From Pectinophora gossypiella (Eukaryota > Arthropoda > Insecta > Lepidoptera > Gelechiidae), in contig NC_065420.1 of NCBI RefSeq assembly GCF_024362695.1, forward strand, positions 7,533,920 through 7,597,919: a stretch of 64,000 bases of DNA. Reading direction: 5' to 3'. The notes below the pieces were generated by a model, which saw only the letters and a list, made by a program, of their open reading frames with translations, was not told the DNA's origin and ran no database searches. Every line of letters starts with the position of its first letter. The stretch's first letter is position 1. Shown here piece after piece: positions 43,756 through 58,700 of this stretch. The translations under genes were made by a program, and so were the position numbers.

Positions 43756-46700
43756 GTATGTCGCCTATTTACTCAGGCAATCGCTTCCTGGCCGTCAAAT
43801 GTGCTCGCCGACGTAAACAATAATCATTACAATAAGCATATTGCGACTTAAAAGCTAGCCGGATAGCTCGTTCGGTTTACTTAGGAGGGGTATACCATAA
43901 CAAAAGTACCCTAGCCAATCTTCCTTCCTGCTGCTACGGTTGTCATTACAGAAACAGATTTACTATACTATTTACGCATTATACAAGACAACCACACGCG
44001 GGTGAAATATTAGCAATAATAAGATTCTGTTAAAAACAAACACTTGTTATTCTACTTTCCCTACAATAACAATCAGATACATTCTCATTGTCTCATAAAC
44101 AATAACAAAGCTCATTAATTATTTCCTGTAGTCAGTAATAATTAACTATGATTATATGATTGCAAGTAGTGGCTAAAATCTTATTGTTGATGATTCTTTG
44201 ATATTTTACATTTGTAAATATTATTGTTCAAAACACATGCATGGTTGAGAATTTGATAATTATAAAGTTAATATATTTGTAATACACTTTACCTTTGGCT
44301 TGTCACTGCTAATACAGTAAAACTGGGACCTTTCATGATTTACCATTGTTTAGTGTAATATAGGTATATAAGTAATATATTTATAATGTACTGTTGAAGT
44401 TCAAGAACAACGCTATTTCAACACTATGAACCTATAAAAGTCATAACATTTTTTCAATTTAGTTATAAATTCTTTTGTGTGGAAAGAATGTATATATTTA
44501 AATTGCAAGTGCATCAAAACAATGATATTAAGAGAAATATAATCAACATTACAAACAAAGTTCAAGGTTTCATAACAGTATAAGATTAGAGATGAAACAA
44601 CACAGAGCATGGTTACAGGTAAATTCAAGTAGTCGTCGAGCACGAGTAAAAGCTCAACCTCAGCCTGTAGAGAAAGCAGAGTCAACGCTCAGGCCCACAC
44701 CGCAGGGCTTGGGCACATTCCGCAGCGGCTCCCTGCCAAATGTGGCTGCACCACAAGCCACTAATGTGGAGCCCGAAATTGACAAGGTTCCTATTGCCAA
44801 CCCCCCAGTTTCCCGTACTGTTGTAGACCTTGCTATTTTTATTTCAACGGTAGTGGTGCAACTGTAGATGGCTGTTAATTTTGTATCTCTTGTAGGCTAT
44901 TCTTTTTTAGTTGTACATCCTAATTACTTTAGGTTAATATGAGGCAAATACGGTTATATTACCAAGACTGCAGTTTTGTTAAATGTAGTCCATTTGCACA
45001 TATTTCTAAATTGTAACTTTAGAAAAAAGATATAGAAGGAAAAGATGTACTATAATCAGTCACTTAGCACACAATTATAAGCAATTATATTATAATCACA
45101 AGAATCTATAAACTAAGTCAAGCATACATTAAAAATGTCTGTAATATACTTATAACAAATTAGCAACATCACTGAGAGAGATTACAAGGTGCAAAATGCT
45201 TTGTTACTCTCGTAACTAAAGATGGTAATGTAGTAGGCAAAGCAATACACTAATTGAATTATCACCTTGTAAATTAAACATATATCATGTTACTAAACAG
45301 GTCTTAATACTGTCAAAATAAACAGTGTAATAATACTCAAATTCAGAGCAGAAAGCCGGTGTGAACTGATATTTACTTTAAAACACATGTTTCAAGTTTT
45401 TTTTTCTTGAGACTGGGGCATCACATGTTCAGCCTTTCTGCTAGTTAAGTAAAACATTAATTAATAATACTTATTGCACATTGTCATAGGTCTCACAAAT
45501 TGTGAAATTAAAATTGATTTCTTCAATAGGATTTGCACATTATTATATTGTTAAGTTTGTAAATGTTTTTGTTTGTATCTTCAGTAGGTATGTGAGTATG
45601 TCATAGATGGAAAGAATATTTTAATTTTTAATTGTTATAAGCATGTCATATTCTTGCATCCCTTTGATTTTATGATGCTGTTATTTTAAGATTACTTGTA
45701 TGAGGAAAATATATTGTATTAAATAGTGTGTTTGAAACATGCTAATTATTAGCTGACACATTATTAGTATTGCAAAGTTTATATTCCTTTTGTACAAGTT
45801 ATGATTTGTGAATACTATTGGTTTCTTAGAAATAAACTGTTATTTATTTAAACAATGCTTTTTGTGTATGCTACAATCATATATTGTTGAATAATTTTAT
45901 ATGAGATATCATAGGGCAAATACATTAAATAACTCAAAAATATGTTTTTATAACTAATTATTGTAATTGTCTTAACTAAGCAGTGTTCTATTAGAGTTGC
46001 ATAAATAGATTTTTTGGTTTTGAAATACAAAGAAAAATTAAATAGAAAAAAAATTACATTAAATAATGTAAAATGGATTTTTAAAGGGTAATTAAATGGG
46101 TATTTAAAGTGAAAAGAATACCAGTTACATATAAAAATGTCTTCAAAATTTCTAGTTTGGTTTTTAGTACTTATATTGTTACAAAGAGTATATTAAATCG
46201 AAAAGAATTTGACTCGGACGGGACTTGAACCCGTTGCCGGAAATCTGAAGAGTCCGAGATGTCTTTAATTTAATTTTCTCTTTGTGAGTTTCCCTAAGCA
46301 GGGGTGCGTGTGTCAAAATACTTTATATGGTTACAGTAATTATGTAAATAACGTATGTTGTAGCCAGAGGAAGCGACGCTGGCGACACAGTACGGGCTGG
46401 GCGGCGGGCGCAGCGGCGGCGCGTCCCCCGCGCGCTCGCCCGGCCAGCGCGGCCGCGCCTCCTCGTCTGTGGGGCCCATGCGCCGCCCCGCCGACCGCAA
46501 GCACGACACCAGCCCCTACGGCAGCACCGTCTATCTCAGGTCAGTTATCAACTTATCAACAGGGGGGTTAAAAAGGCCACTTCGAAACAATTCATCTAAG
46601 GAAGCAATATTGCATTTTGACATTTGCGCTTATTAAAGTAAGTGCTCATTGCAAACAAATGTGAAATAGCAACAATAGAAATGCAAAATAGTATAATAGT

Positions 46701-49700
46701 AGCAATAGAAATGTGAAATGGCCTCTTTGTACGAATTGGTGGAAATTAAATGGAAATCTTTGGTGACCCTTTTAACTCCCAGATTTCTATAATATAATAT
46801 CACCAATTCGAATCAACTAGATTTCGCGTTAAACTGAAATCGATGTATCTGGTTGATTTTCCACTCCACTCTCACCAACTCTAATATATGTATCTTTACC
46901 ACCCCCTAAATATATCGCAATAGTTCCTTAGGGCTAGCCAGTCTACCAACATTTATTGCAGACCCCTAAATGTGATTCTGACACCACGTATGGGGAAAAA
47001 CCCTGCCCCAAACCCCTGCGGTTAGATGCACAAACAACCTTAGGAAACTCGTTATGACATAGTTATGACGCGGCTTTGGAGCTTATTTCTGGCAGTGAAC
47101 CACACTAGAGGCTAGTAAAATGGTCTTCCTTGAGATGACTCTCACATATCTAGTGTATGTAAATTATAAGGGTCACTACAACAATCAAATCGACGTACAT
47201 AAATAATAATTCAAGTTAGAATTGATATTTGGGATACGTTACGCCAGAATTATGTTGTATAACGAACTTAAGTTACTATTAATGGTCTTAATTCTCTCCT
47301 ACAAGGTAAAATAAATAATGTATCTAAGTAAATAATCTGACAGATACCCATGAGCCTCACAAGAAATCCTTAGACATTCGATTAAATAGGCGTTACTGGC
47401 GGAAACGGCAAGGACGCTCTTATCTGCGTTCTTAACTCATATAACATAGGGTACTCACATAAGTTCACGAGTACATTTATTCGCGAGATGGGGTACTCAC
47501 AGTTACCCACATTCATTCCATGATGAAAGTACTCAACTCACACCTCGGAGAGCTTTCTACATCCTCCGTGGTCCAGTGGTTTACCGTTGTATTCCCGATC
47601 TGGTGGTTCCGGATTCGAATCCCGGTGGGAACAAATCACAACAATCACTTTGTGATCCCTAGTTTAGTTAGGTCATTACAGGCCTGATTGTCCAAAAAGT
47701 AAGATGATCCGTGCTTCGGAAGGCACGTTGAGCCATTGGTCTCGGTTAAGTAGTCGTAACATGAGCCATGTCAGGGACCTTTGAGGCCTTCGGGTTGATG
47801 AGCCCCTATTCTACGCAAATGTACGGTGACTCTTTTACCGTGCAGGCCGTCAAACTGTGGAACGCGCTACCCAGGGTCACTCGGGAATGTGACACGGTGG
47901 GTAGTTTTAAAAGGAACTTGAAGGATTATTATTTGAGTCTTGCTTAAGTTGCATTAGTCGTATTTGTATGCGTTTACTTATTTATTTAGGTATATATATA
48001 TATATATATATATTGTATATAGTGTGTATTTTTTATAAACCAATATAGAAAGTATATAATATGTTTATATATTTATGAAATATATATTATATTATAATTT
48101 ATTTAAATGTGGTTTGTAGGTTTAGGTTAATATTGTGTCTTATATTAGTATAAGTAATTTCTAAATAATTTGTACGCGTATGTATGTCTATCTATATAAT
48201 ATTATACGTTGAAAGTCTCTCTTGTCACGTAGGTCAGCTGGAAGAAATCTCTTTGTTTAGAGATAAGCTTGCCTGTACTATCTGTTTTCTTTGTATGTTT
48301 CCTGTGTCTGTTTCATTGTGTACAAATAAATAAATAAATAAAATAAATGAGATTGGTAATCCACCTCAAAACCCACACGATAGAAGAAGAGGAGAGAGAG
48401 CTTTCTGAGGATACTTACTTATTATATTGAAAAGTTAGCTCACACCGCTAAACAATTAATGCTTGCAGTGGACTCATATGTATAAAAAACGATGTTGATC
48501 ACAAGCTTTACTAAGTTAGTACCTGTTCACGGTTGTCAAAAGTTCGCGGTTGGTCGCCGACGCTTGAAAATGACAATAACTCAACCTAATTATTGCTCGA
48601 CGAGAAACTTGTTAAACGAGAAAACACTGCTTCCACTTTAAACAATCTTTCTATACTTATAAAAGGCTATACGAAAGTCCGTGACAACTTATATTATACC
48701 TACTAGCTTTTGCCCTCGATTTCGTTAACATTGGTATATTGGAACCGGCATCCTAGTAATTGTCTACAGAAATCGTAGTCTTAATTGGGTAAATAAATTA
48801 TATGTATACCTATGATTGTAGGAAGAATAAAAAACCTAATAAGGAAAACTTTAAAGGTAATCTACTTTTCCTAGAACAATAAAATGGTGATGTTTCCGTA
48901 CAATAAAATATATCAGATCACTTTTTAATAATAATACAGGTTAATATTAGAATATTCGTCAGTAACTAGTTGTATTGTAAATATGTGCTTTTACTTAAGT
49001 ATATAAATATTATTCAAAATTTATTACTCTACAATGACATTTACAGTTGTAGTATTTTATTTTAATATTACTTGGTTTCAAGGTCTACAACACTACTGGT
49101 GTGTTGTTAATTTATTAAGGCATACAATGGTGCTAATTCCTGTACAAACCAAGTAATATTAAAATAAAATACTAAATGGGAATCGGGGCCAATAGTGGCT
49201 AATTTTGCGTGTAAAATCCTGCGCTGGACCTAAGTGACTCATGAGTTTAATTCAACGCTGACTCCACGTCATTCTGGGATTCCTCATTCACAATATATGA
49301 CTACGATTCAGGACCCGGCCTGGTATTTGTAACAGGAAGATTTAATGTGTTGTACTAATTGTTTTCATCGTGTGATTTCCGAGGAAAAAATCCTTAGTAT
49401 AAATAAAGAAAAGCAGATACTATACTTTTTACCCGTTTATGTATTAGGCCATTCCGGAAAGATAGTGCGGGCGTTTGTACTATTCCTGTAAATTATCTAG
49501 TACCTAAATCGTCCCACTGTGCTATATTTATCTATTTGTATTTAAAACATAGCCATCACATAGATAACAGAAAATTATGCCACATCAACATCATCGTCAG
49601 ACATGAACCAATTACAATTAAAAAATAACCATCAGTGGAACACATACTTGCTTGTAATAATTCAATTCAATTCAATTCTTTATTTATATTAAATATATAA

Positions 49701-52700
49701 AGCGTTTGAGTGCAGTCGCGTTATGTCTGTTCCGTATATTTTATAACGGTTAGCTTAACAAGCCTCTACGTTCACCGTATAGATAATATTCAATCGTAAT
49801 TTATACATTTGGTCTATATAAACAAAAATGTCGAATAGGTATATTGTGCCTATTAATGTTTTACGTCACGAAGAACGCATCTCATTAAAAGATTCGCGGT
49901 ATACCGGCTTAGTTGGTCACCAGTCGTCACAGTACCACTCCCTGTTTTAGGAACTTAATATGAAATATATTTTCGGCGAAGAAAACCAACGTATATATAG
50001 GTACTCGTATCATTGTCTCATCAACAAAATAAGGAATTGTTTTAAAAATCAAACATGTCACAAGCGTTATGACAAGCATTTACAGAATTTAGTCCGTGAA
50101 AAGTAGACAATGCCAGTATACCTAATTACCTACAAACGATATCTATTTTTCACGGACTAAAATTTCGCGCTGGACTCGCGTCGTATGTATTGAGTCTTCC
50201 AGTACAAAAAGGTTTGTTATATAGTAAATAAATAGCAGTACTTACCGCACATTATGTTATACATAATACATACAAAAGTATACATTAGCGCAATTCGCAC
50301 TATATTCATATTTGATAATAGAGCTCTATCGGTAGAGTTCAATGTCATATCATAATTCATGCGAGTAGAATACGCAAAAACTGCATTATAAATTGACTGG
50401 CGGCAAGCGATCATAATACGTGTGCTTTGATTAGCTATGGCTGTATGTAATGTAAGTCGTATGTTGTAGATAACGCAGCCGAAGAAAAACCTTGTTTTCT
50501 TCAAAACAAAGTTCAAGGTCTTCTATACTTGACGGTAAAACATGCCCGATATGAATTTCCCACGCTCTAGAATTAAAAGTCATTAAAAAAAAAACACTTA
50601 ATGATAGATTTTCTAGTTATAGGCATCTAAAGTGGACGGTTTAATGAACGCGCCATAGAACAATCATTTCTTATCCACTTAAAAATGATAGTTTCTGTTG
50701 ACAGGATTTAATTCGTCCTTTGTTACATTGAATACATGCATGCATATTTAAAGCAACACTCATATACGTTATTGGAAGAAAATAACTGTGTTTTTTATGA
50801 TTTAATATCAATATTACGGCCTCCGTGGTCTAGTGGTTGAGCGTTAGTGGGGAAATATCATTAAAAATTCCTTTGTGATCCCTAGTTTGGTTAGGATATT
50901 ACAGGCTGATCACCTGATTGTCCGATAGTAAGATGATCCGTGCTTCGGAAGGCACGTTAAGCCGTTGGCCCCGGTTACTACTTACTGATGTAAGTAGTCG
51001 TTACATGAGTCATGTCAGGGACCTTTGGCGGCTCAATAGTAACTCTGACACCAGGGTTGATGAGGTTGGTAATCCCCCTCACAACCCACACGAGAGAAGA
51101 ATATTACGCACCGCATACTGTCAGGTTTCCAGCTATAAATACATCCATTATGTTTTAAACTAGTAAGGCACAACAATCTCAAGATGATAAAAAAGTACCT
51201 ACCCACGGTACATTTTCAGTTTTTTTAAATGTTTTTTATATTCCAGAACACGCGTGGAACAAAAAATGCAATAAAACTTCAATAAAAAAACGTTTTAGTA
51301 CAACTGACTCTTAATTTGTCACGTACATTTGCCTATTTACTTTATAATGAAATCGTGTGTTTCTCTTGTTGCATCAAGGTCGGTATAGTTCATTAAGTTG
51401 ACCTAAAAGTGGTTTATATATCTTAGACAATCAACTAGAATATCTAGACCTGTGTTATATAGGTTTATAGTACTACACACTCTTTGTCCGTAGTTTTCCA
51501 CAGGTGGAAGATATCCTAGACAAACAAACTTAGACACGTATAATTAAATTGTTCCCTACACATATCGTCATTATGAATAAATCCACTTTATTTATTCTCA
51601 CTTGTATTTCATGTTGGGGTTATCAACTGCCCTTTAATAACCACAAATTGATATAAAGGCCTAAATTATCAATACAATCGATTCATCTAACCAACACAAA
51701 TGATTGTTTAAAACAGGTTTTTTTATGTCAAAAGTATCTCACGAAGTTCTGCTAAGCGTAGGTTGGGTTTAACCGGAAAAGTATGATTTATTTATGCTAC
51801 AAAAAACGTGTACTTGCAATTATGACGTGCTAACCAACATTTGCAAGCCGTTGCATACAAATGTATGTACCTAGTCCCTTAGTCACCCTAGGAATGTTTG
51901 TTAGCATTACCGTCTTCTTATAGTCTGTTCGCTTTTTGGATGCGACTTTTTATTGTATTCAAATATGTTACACGATTCAATATTTAGTATTCATTTGGAG
52001 CTGGTTTCAATAATGAGAGACTTTCTAGGCTACGTTCCCCAAAAAAATATCCCTCTGACGGAATAAACAACTTATATAGTTTATAGCACGTTCCGAGGTG
52101 ATAGTATAGGTAGAATATCGATAAGCATCTAACGTTGAATAGGAATTCTTTGAGCCTGTCCTGTTTTACGCGCGTTGTCATACCACAGAGTACTTACCAT
52201 TTTACAGATACAGACGCACATCTCCAAGCATGCAGGAATCTATAAAGTAATCAAATTACTCTGTGGTATGAAAACGCGAGTAAATCGCGCCTTCTGAACA
52301 AGGTCTGTCATTTTGCGTTTTTGTCATTATGCGCCTAATCCGGTCATAGACAACTAATAAGGACTCTATTGACTTTAGTTAGTAATAATTTGGAAACGCT
52401 GCAGTTATTTTATAATAAACGACTTAGCTGAGCCGAACTTAAGATTTTTTTAAAAGAAGCAATAATTGTAGATTAAGTATTCACAAAACCGCGAAAAATG
52501 GAAAGACAGAGGAAGATGTCCCGGAAGTTGATTTGTATTTGTTTCTAATATTGAAGTGTCAATGAAACTGTTTGTTCCAGTCCACCTCCGGACAGCAACT
52601 GGCGGCGGACGAACTCGGACTCGGCGCTCCACCAGTCATGCGGCGGTGGAGAACCCACAGGGAGCGCGCAGCTGTCGCCACACCACCACCCGCTGCACCC

Positions 52701-55700
52701 CCACCAGCACCCGCATCTACACCCCCACCAGAACCACCGTAGAGGTCAGTATGTCACAATCAGCAGACTCAGGAGAACCCACAGACAGCGCGCAGCTGTC
52801 GTCACACCACCACCCGCTGCACCCCCACCAGCACCCGCATCTACACCCCCACCAGAACCACCGTAGAGGTCAGTACGTCACAATCAGCAGACTCAGGAGA
52901 ATCCACAGGCAGCGCGCAGCTGTCGCCGCACCACCACCCGCTGCACCCCCACCAGCACCCGCATCTACACCCCCACCAGCACCCGCATCTACACCCCCAC
53001 CAGAACCACCGTAGAGGTCAGTACGTCACAATCAGCAGTCTCAGGAGAACCCACAGGCAGCGCGCAGCTGTTACCGCACTACATCCCGCTGCACCCCCAC
53101 CAGAACCACCGTAGAGGTCTGTGCATTACACGCATTGGTGTGGAACGACGAGTGTCTGTAACTGTCTATAGCCAGCGCGAATTAAAAAAAACGGTCATTG
53201 TTATTATCACCTAAGCCTTATCCCTATTTGAGATTGGCATAGTATATTTTTCTTTATTATATCACTTCCACGATTCTTAATATTTATAAGTAAATGACAA
53301 TAATAGAACATAATACCTCCACCAACCCGCATTGGAGCAGCGTGGTAGAGTATGCTCCATACCCCCTCCGGTTGATTGAGGGGAGGCCTGTGCCCAGCAG
53401 TGAGACGTATATGGGCTGTTTATAACAATAATAGATCTATTGCGCGCTCTAACAAAATCAATCCATGAGAAGTCCTCGACTCGCTCATAATCCCAGTAGC
53501 GGTTTAATAGCTGTATAATATGTGTTCTAGCAGCAGCTGACATAAACCTGGACGTCTTCGCGACACTCGGCATGAACCCCAACAACCGACCGCGGTCGTC
53601 TTGTGAAATACCCCGAATACCTAACAACAATAAGTGAGTTGAACCTTTATTTACTAGTTATTAAAGGTAATAGTTACGGGAAGTTGTATGATTGTTGTTG
53701 TTGTCTGCGAATGTACGCAAATTATTAAAAAGTTCAAATCAATATTCCACAAAAAACATCCAATAGTCCATAAGAATGCTATAGTCTCTGCTTACCCCGA
53801 TGGGAAAGCGAATTTCGTTTATTTATTTGTAACAACTTGCAGAAAAAATAAATATTAAAAAGTCCAAATCAATATTCCAAAAAAAGAACAACCAATGGTC
53901 CATAAGAATTCCATAGTCTCTGCTTACCTCGATGGGAAATAGGCGTGAGTTTATTTATGTACTAAGAGTCTTTATTTTGTGACGAAAATAAAGCGCGGAT
54001 ATGCGCTAGTTCTCGTACAGGTGCGCGAATTGAATTAACCATACACACAGCACTTATTATCGCTCTGCGCTAGTAACGTCTGTATGTCAACGCAGGCTAT
54101 GTATCTCGTCCTCTAGTCATAGTTATTTATATTTATTTATTTATTATTTATTTATTTATTTTGAGGAAGACTTACGGCCATATACATTTTCAACATAATA
54201 ACCAGACAATAACTAAAGGCTAATTACAAGTCTCCACCTAATAGTGGCTAAGTTATTTACCCTTTTACAATTATAAAAGTAAGTAAATAGGTTAAAGCAT
54301 GTTAAGTAAGGTAGGTACAAACATTTGACGTTCTCAAACTAGGGCTAATAAGTCACTTGTGTCTCAAAGAAAGTTTTCGCAATTTTTTGTCGCATCATGG
54401 ATACTTTAGAACAAAACAAGTCTAGATCGTACTCAGGTGGTAAGCTGTTAAAACTGTCAATAGATCGTATCAAGTAGGTATTATGCCTATAGTTGGTTCT
54501 CGCAAAAGGTGCCCATAAAATAGGACGTTGCCTCAAACTACGAATATTTGCGCGTAAATGCAATTTAGACAAAAGTTCCGGACAATCAATAGAACCATTG
54601 GCTATGTTCATTAGAAGTGCTATGTCGGTGACCTTTCGTCTTAGTACAAGCGGTAGGAAATGATGTTGTGATGAATGTTATGATTGTATTAAGTTTTTTT
54701 TTTGACGTGACTTATTGTAGATTTGCCGCAGATGACATTAACTACTTGGCCGGACAAATGGGGAACGCTGAAAGTTCTTACCCGGTACAACGTTTAAGAC
54801 AACAGGCCTGAGGGTGCCCAGTTGGGCGCGAACCTCGTCTCAGGGAGTAGTCGGAGAGGAAAAATATATATGAAAGAATTAATCAACCCTAGTGGGTTGA
54901 TAACGATAAGCGCTGATTGAAGGAAATCGTCGGCCATGCCGGCGGGGTCGGTATCGGGGTCCTGAAGTGTTTGGTGTCGCGAGCTGATTGGCTGCCTCTA
55001 TGGCTAGAGTAATCGAGTCGTCGGGATCGTATATATTACGTCCTTCAATTGTATTAAGGAGTGTATATTTATTACAGTGTGTACGAAAGCGGCGGGGATG
55101 GAGGCGGGGGCGGCGGCGGCGGAGGCGGCGGGCTGGCGTGCGGCGAGCTGCAGGTGCCGGGCGGCTCGCTGCCCGACCTCACCTCCGTGCACTACCCGCC
55201 GCCGCACTACCACCGCGCCTCGCCCGACTACCACCACAACAGATACGTATGTCACACATACAACTACGTGTTACCCGCGACCACACCCTGCGGGCTTAGC
55301 ACCGTAACTCGCGCGGGCTTAGGACTCTTTCTCGCCTCGACATACGTCACCCGTCACTCTCTCACAGTACTGCACAGAAAGAGACAGGCGATCACTGTCG
55401 CAGCAAGAAAGAAATAAAACCCTGATTAAAATAAAAAAAACCTTTGCTTACAGGAAAACCCCATTAAATACGCCTCCATGTGCCTCCATTCTAATTTATC
55501 CCCGGCTCGGGCTCGAAACCATTAAATTTGACTTTATGAGATTTACTCATAGTTTCAAGGCTTTGTGCCCGGTTAATGGCAATAGGCTCGCCCCCTATGA
55601 CACGGGATCTGAACATGGCTGGCAAGGAGTGGGTGTATTACTATACTCTGCCTACCCTTTTGGGGATACAGTTGTAATGCTATATTATATTAGTTTAGTA

Positions 55701-58700
55701 TTTTTTTATACGTATTGCTGTAAGTGTACTTAAATACTTGAATAATAAATTGTGTCTTATTTAAAATACTGACGAAAAGTAACATTTCCAGAGCCCCACG
55801 TCCCCGGGCGCGGTGTCCCCGGGCGGCGGCAGCGTGTCCCCGGCCACAGGAGGCCTGTCTCCGGCCTCAGGGTCACCAGTTGGCGCCACAGTCCCACTCG
55901 CCTCCACCATGCACCAACACGACCACTCCGCGCTATATGACGCCCAGGTCTGTGAGATATTTGTTCCACGTGAAGTGAGATATTAGGAGTGAATGGGATT
56001 GATCTACCGAACACACGATCACACCGAGATATTATAACGCCCCAGTCTAATCGATTTTTGTTGTGGCAGACTTTAAGAATGAATGAGTGAATGGGATTAA
56101 TAGTTTTTGGTTGGTTAATTTTGAAATTGGATTCGAATAACGGGAACTCGCGTAATACGACCAGTCAAATTACAGTCTGTTGAATAATAATAAATTTCGC
56201 GAAATCAATATCTCTTATGTCCCGTAAAATTGTTGAGCGTACCCGTAATCCATTCCTTAGGTGTATGTCACGCACAGATTTAGAAGGGCCTAAAAATACC
56301 ATATCTATCAAGAATTGAGCGTAGTACTAAAGTGCGAAAGAAATCATCCAGATGATGACTGTTACGTACATTGAAATCTAACTTCACAACAAGCTCAGTA
56401 AATGTCAAATGAGATACTTTTAAGAGATGTCAAAATCTATTTTAAAAATTATGACGTAGGTATTCAATAAACATGGTTAAAAGATGTACTGTTCGTTACG
56501 TGATTAAAATTCATAAATGATAAAAGAAATATCTTAGATGATACATTGTTTTAAGTTTACGCGGTTATTGTTACTATGTGCTTTAATTATCTTAGATGAT
56601 CTCTAGATTGGCATTTAATTTGTATTTGATTCAGTCGTCTACCCAATCTAAAATACTGCGGCTAATAATGCGGTTGTAATTGCGTAACCTCGTGTGATTC
56701 AACGCTAAATAATCATAACTTCCAGATAATACACGCAAACAAAATTTTATCGTTTGATGTGAAGATATATATCTTCCCCCTTTTATCAAAATACACGCAT
56801 GTTCATAGACAAGATACTAAACCAACACACGTGTATGAGCCCAAGTTTTTGAGATAATAATATATAAGGGATAATAAATTTGAAGGATGTGTAATTTGAG
56901 CCTTCACACAGTACAACACAAGGTAAAAATATTTTAATACTAGGTGCCTATATATTATAAAAATATAAAGCTTATACGAGCGCAAGACAATGCTACTATT
57001 AAAACAAGCCATGATTATACCTAAGGGAAAAGTATTACGTAGCACAGAAAAAAAAAAAACATTTTAAGGAAACCATAGAATAAATACTACTCTACTCTCC
57101 GATTACTACTGTTTGTGTAGGAATTTATGAATCACACATAATAAATAGTATTGTCGTTTCAAATAAGGATCAATATTTCCTGTCTCTATATGGTTGATGG
57201 GATGCGTAACATTTTGTGTTTTCAATGAACTTATTGTTCGTATTACTTGAGAAACACTACACGAGTGTTAAGTGTTCAAGCTAACGATGACTTCGGGATA
57301 TTAAAATAAGGCTGTAAATGCAAAGGACAACATAATAAAAGTGATATAAGTTTTGTGATAATAGAAAATAAATAAACGAATTTCCCTCCAAAGTCTTATT
57401 TTCTTAACCATGTATGTTTCCAGCCAGTACAATTTAGTGTCCGATAGTTTTAACATTTTTTGTTGTTGTTTTTGTTTTTTTGTTTGTGTTTATTTGCTTT
57501 CTACACAAATCATTTTTTTGTTTATTTCAGAATCACTTATCTGTACCAAACACAAATAATTATCTTCATCATAATAAGGTTCGTTTTCTTTTTTAACCTC
57601 CTCTTAAATTTTTCCGGTTCATACACTTACAGGCTTGAGTGCTTTAAATGCTGTCTGTTGTCGGTGCCACCATTTTGTATTCTTTATCGAAGAATAAAAT
57701 TATTTGCTGTTACAGCAAACATTGCGACTTTATTACGTCTCTCATACATATTAAACCATTTTATTTTTATTATCGGAGCTTCAATTGGCACTAATATGCA
57801 TGAACAAATTTTACAAATCGTATATCGCTTATTTTACGGCACAACTTTCAATCTTTTCTAAGCGAAAAGCTTTATTTCGATACCACCGCACAACATCAAA
57901 ACTAATATTTCCAGTGTTTGGTATTAACCTATTTTCTTATTTTTAATCTATTCTATAATTGCCTCCTTTACAGTGTTATAAAAAATAAGATATTTCCTTC
58001 ATTAAATGCTTATCCAACTTATTATTATTTATATACCAGATATTATTTTATGTATCTACAATAAGTATTTATATTGGGGATAAGTATTTTTACTACAAAC
58101 ATTCAGTGTCAATATTATTTTAGATTAATCACCAAAGATCAATGCGTGGATAGTTAGTTACACGTTGCCATGATACGTAAAATATAAAGATAAAGATAAT
58201 TTATTTGCTTAAACATATTTATTTATTTATTTATAAAAAAGGTACACCAACAGCTTATATAATAAAACGTTAAATAAAATAAAAGTTACATCAGGAATTA
58301 GACTGTTACATAAACCAACACAACATTTAATAAATAAATATCAGTAATACATTTTTTTTTCTGCTATTACAAGCAACGTGTGACTTTCTGAATATTGTTT
58401 TAAATCTGGATCTTTCGTATGACGATATCTCAATATTTCTACAAATTATCACGTTACACGGATATTTTCTATATATTTCAGAAATTTTGCAATTGGGTTG
58501 ACATGTCTAACTTTCCAAATAAAATAGAGGAAATCAAGTTCCCCTTGGTGCTATTTGATTATTTCGCCTCCTAGACTGCAAAGCTTTGACCTATTTAGCA
58601 ATAGAATCATTTTAATTTCGGCAATTAATGAAGTAATATGTTATCTTCTTATTAAATGTTCAGCGAGGTATATCTCTAAGCACAAAATCTCTTACTTTTT

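Noticed and set aside
52556..53014. 152-codon Pro/Thr-rich frame across the minisatellite
   Set aside because: It is a different frame from the conserved WRRTNSDSALHQS reading and arises from the repeat composition.
57460..57861. 133-codon hydrophobic frame
   Set aside because: AT-rich intron translation that ignores the well-supported 48-nt Crtc exon inside it.
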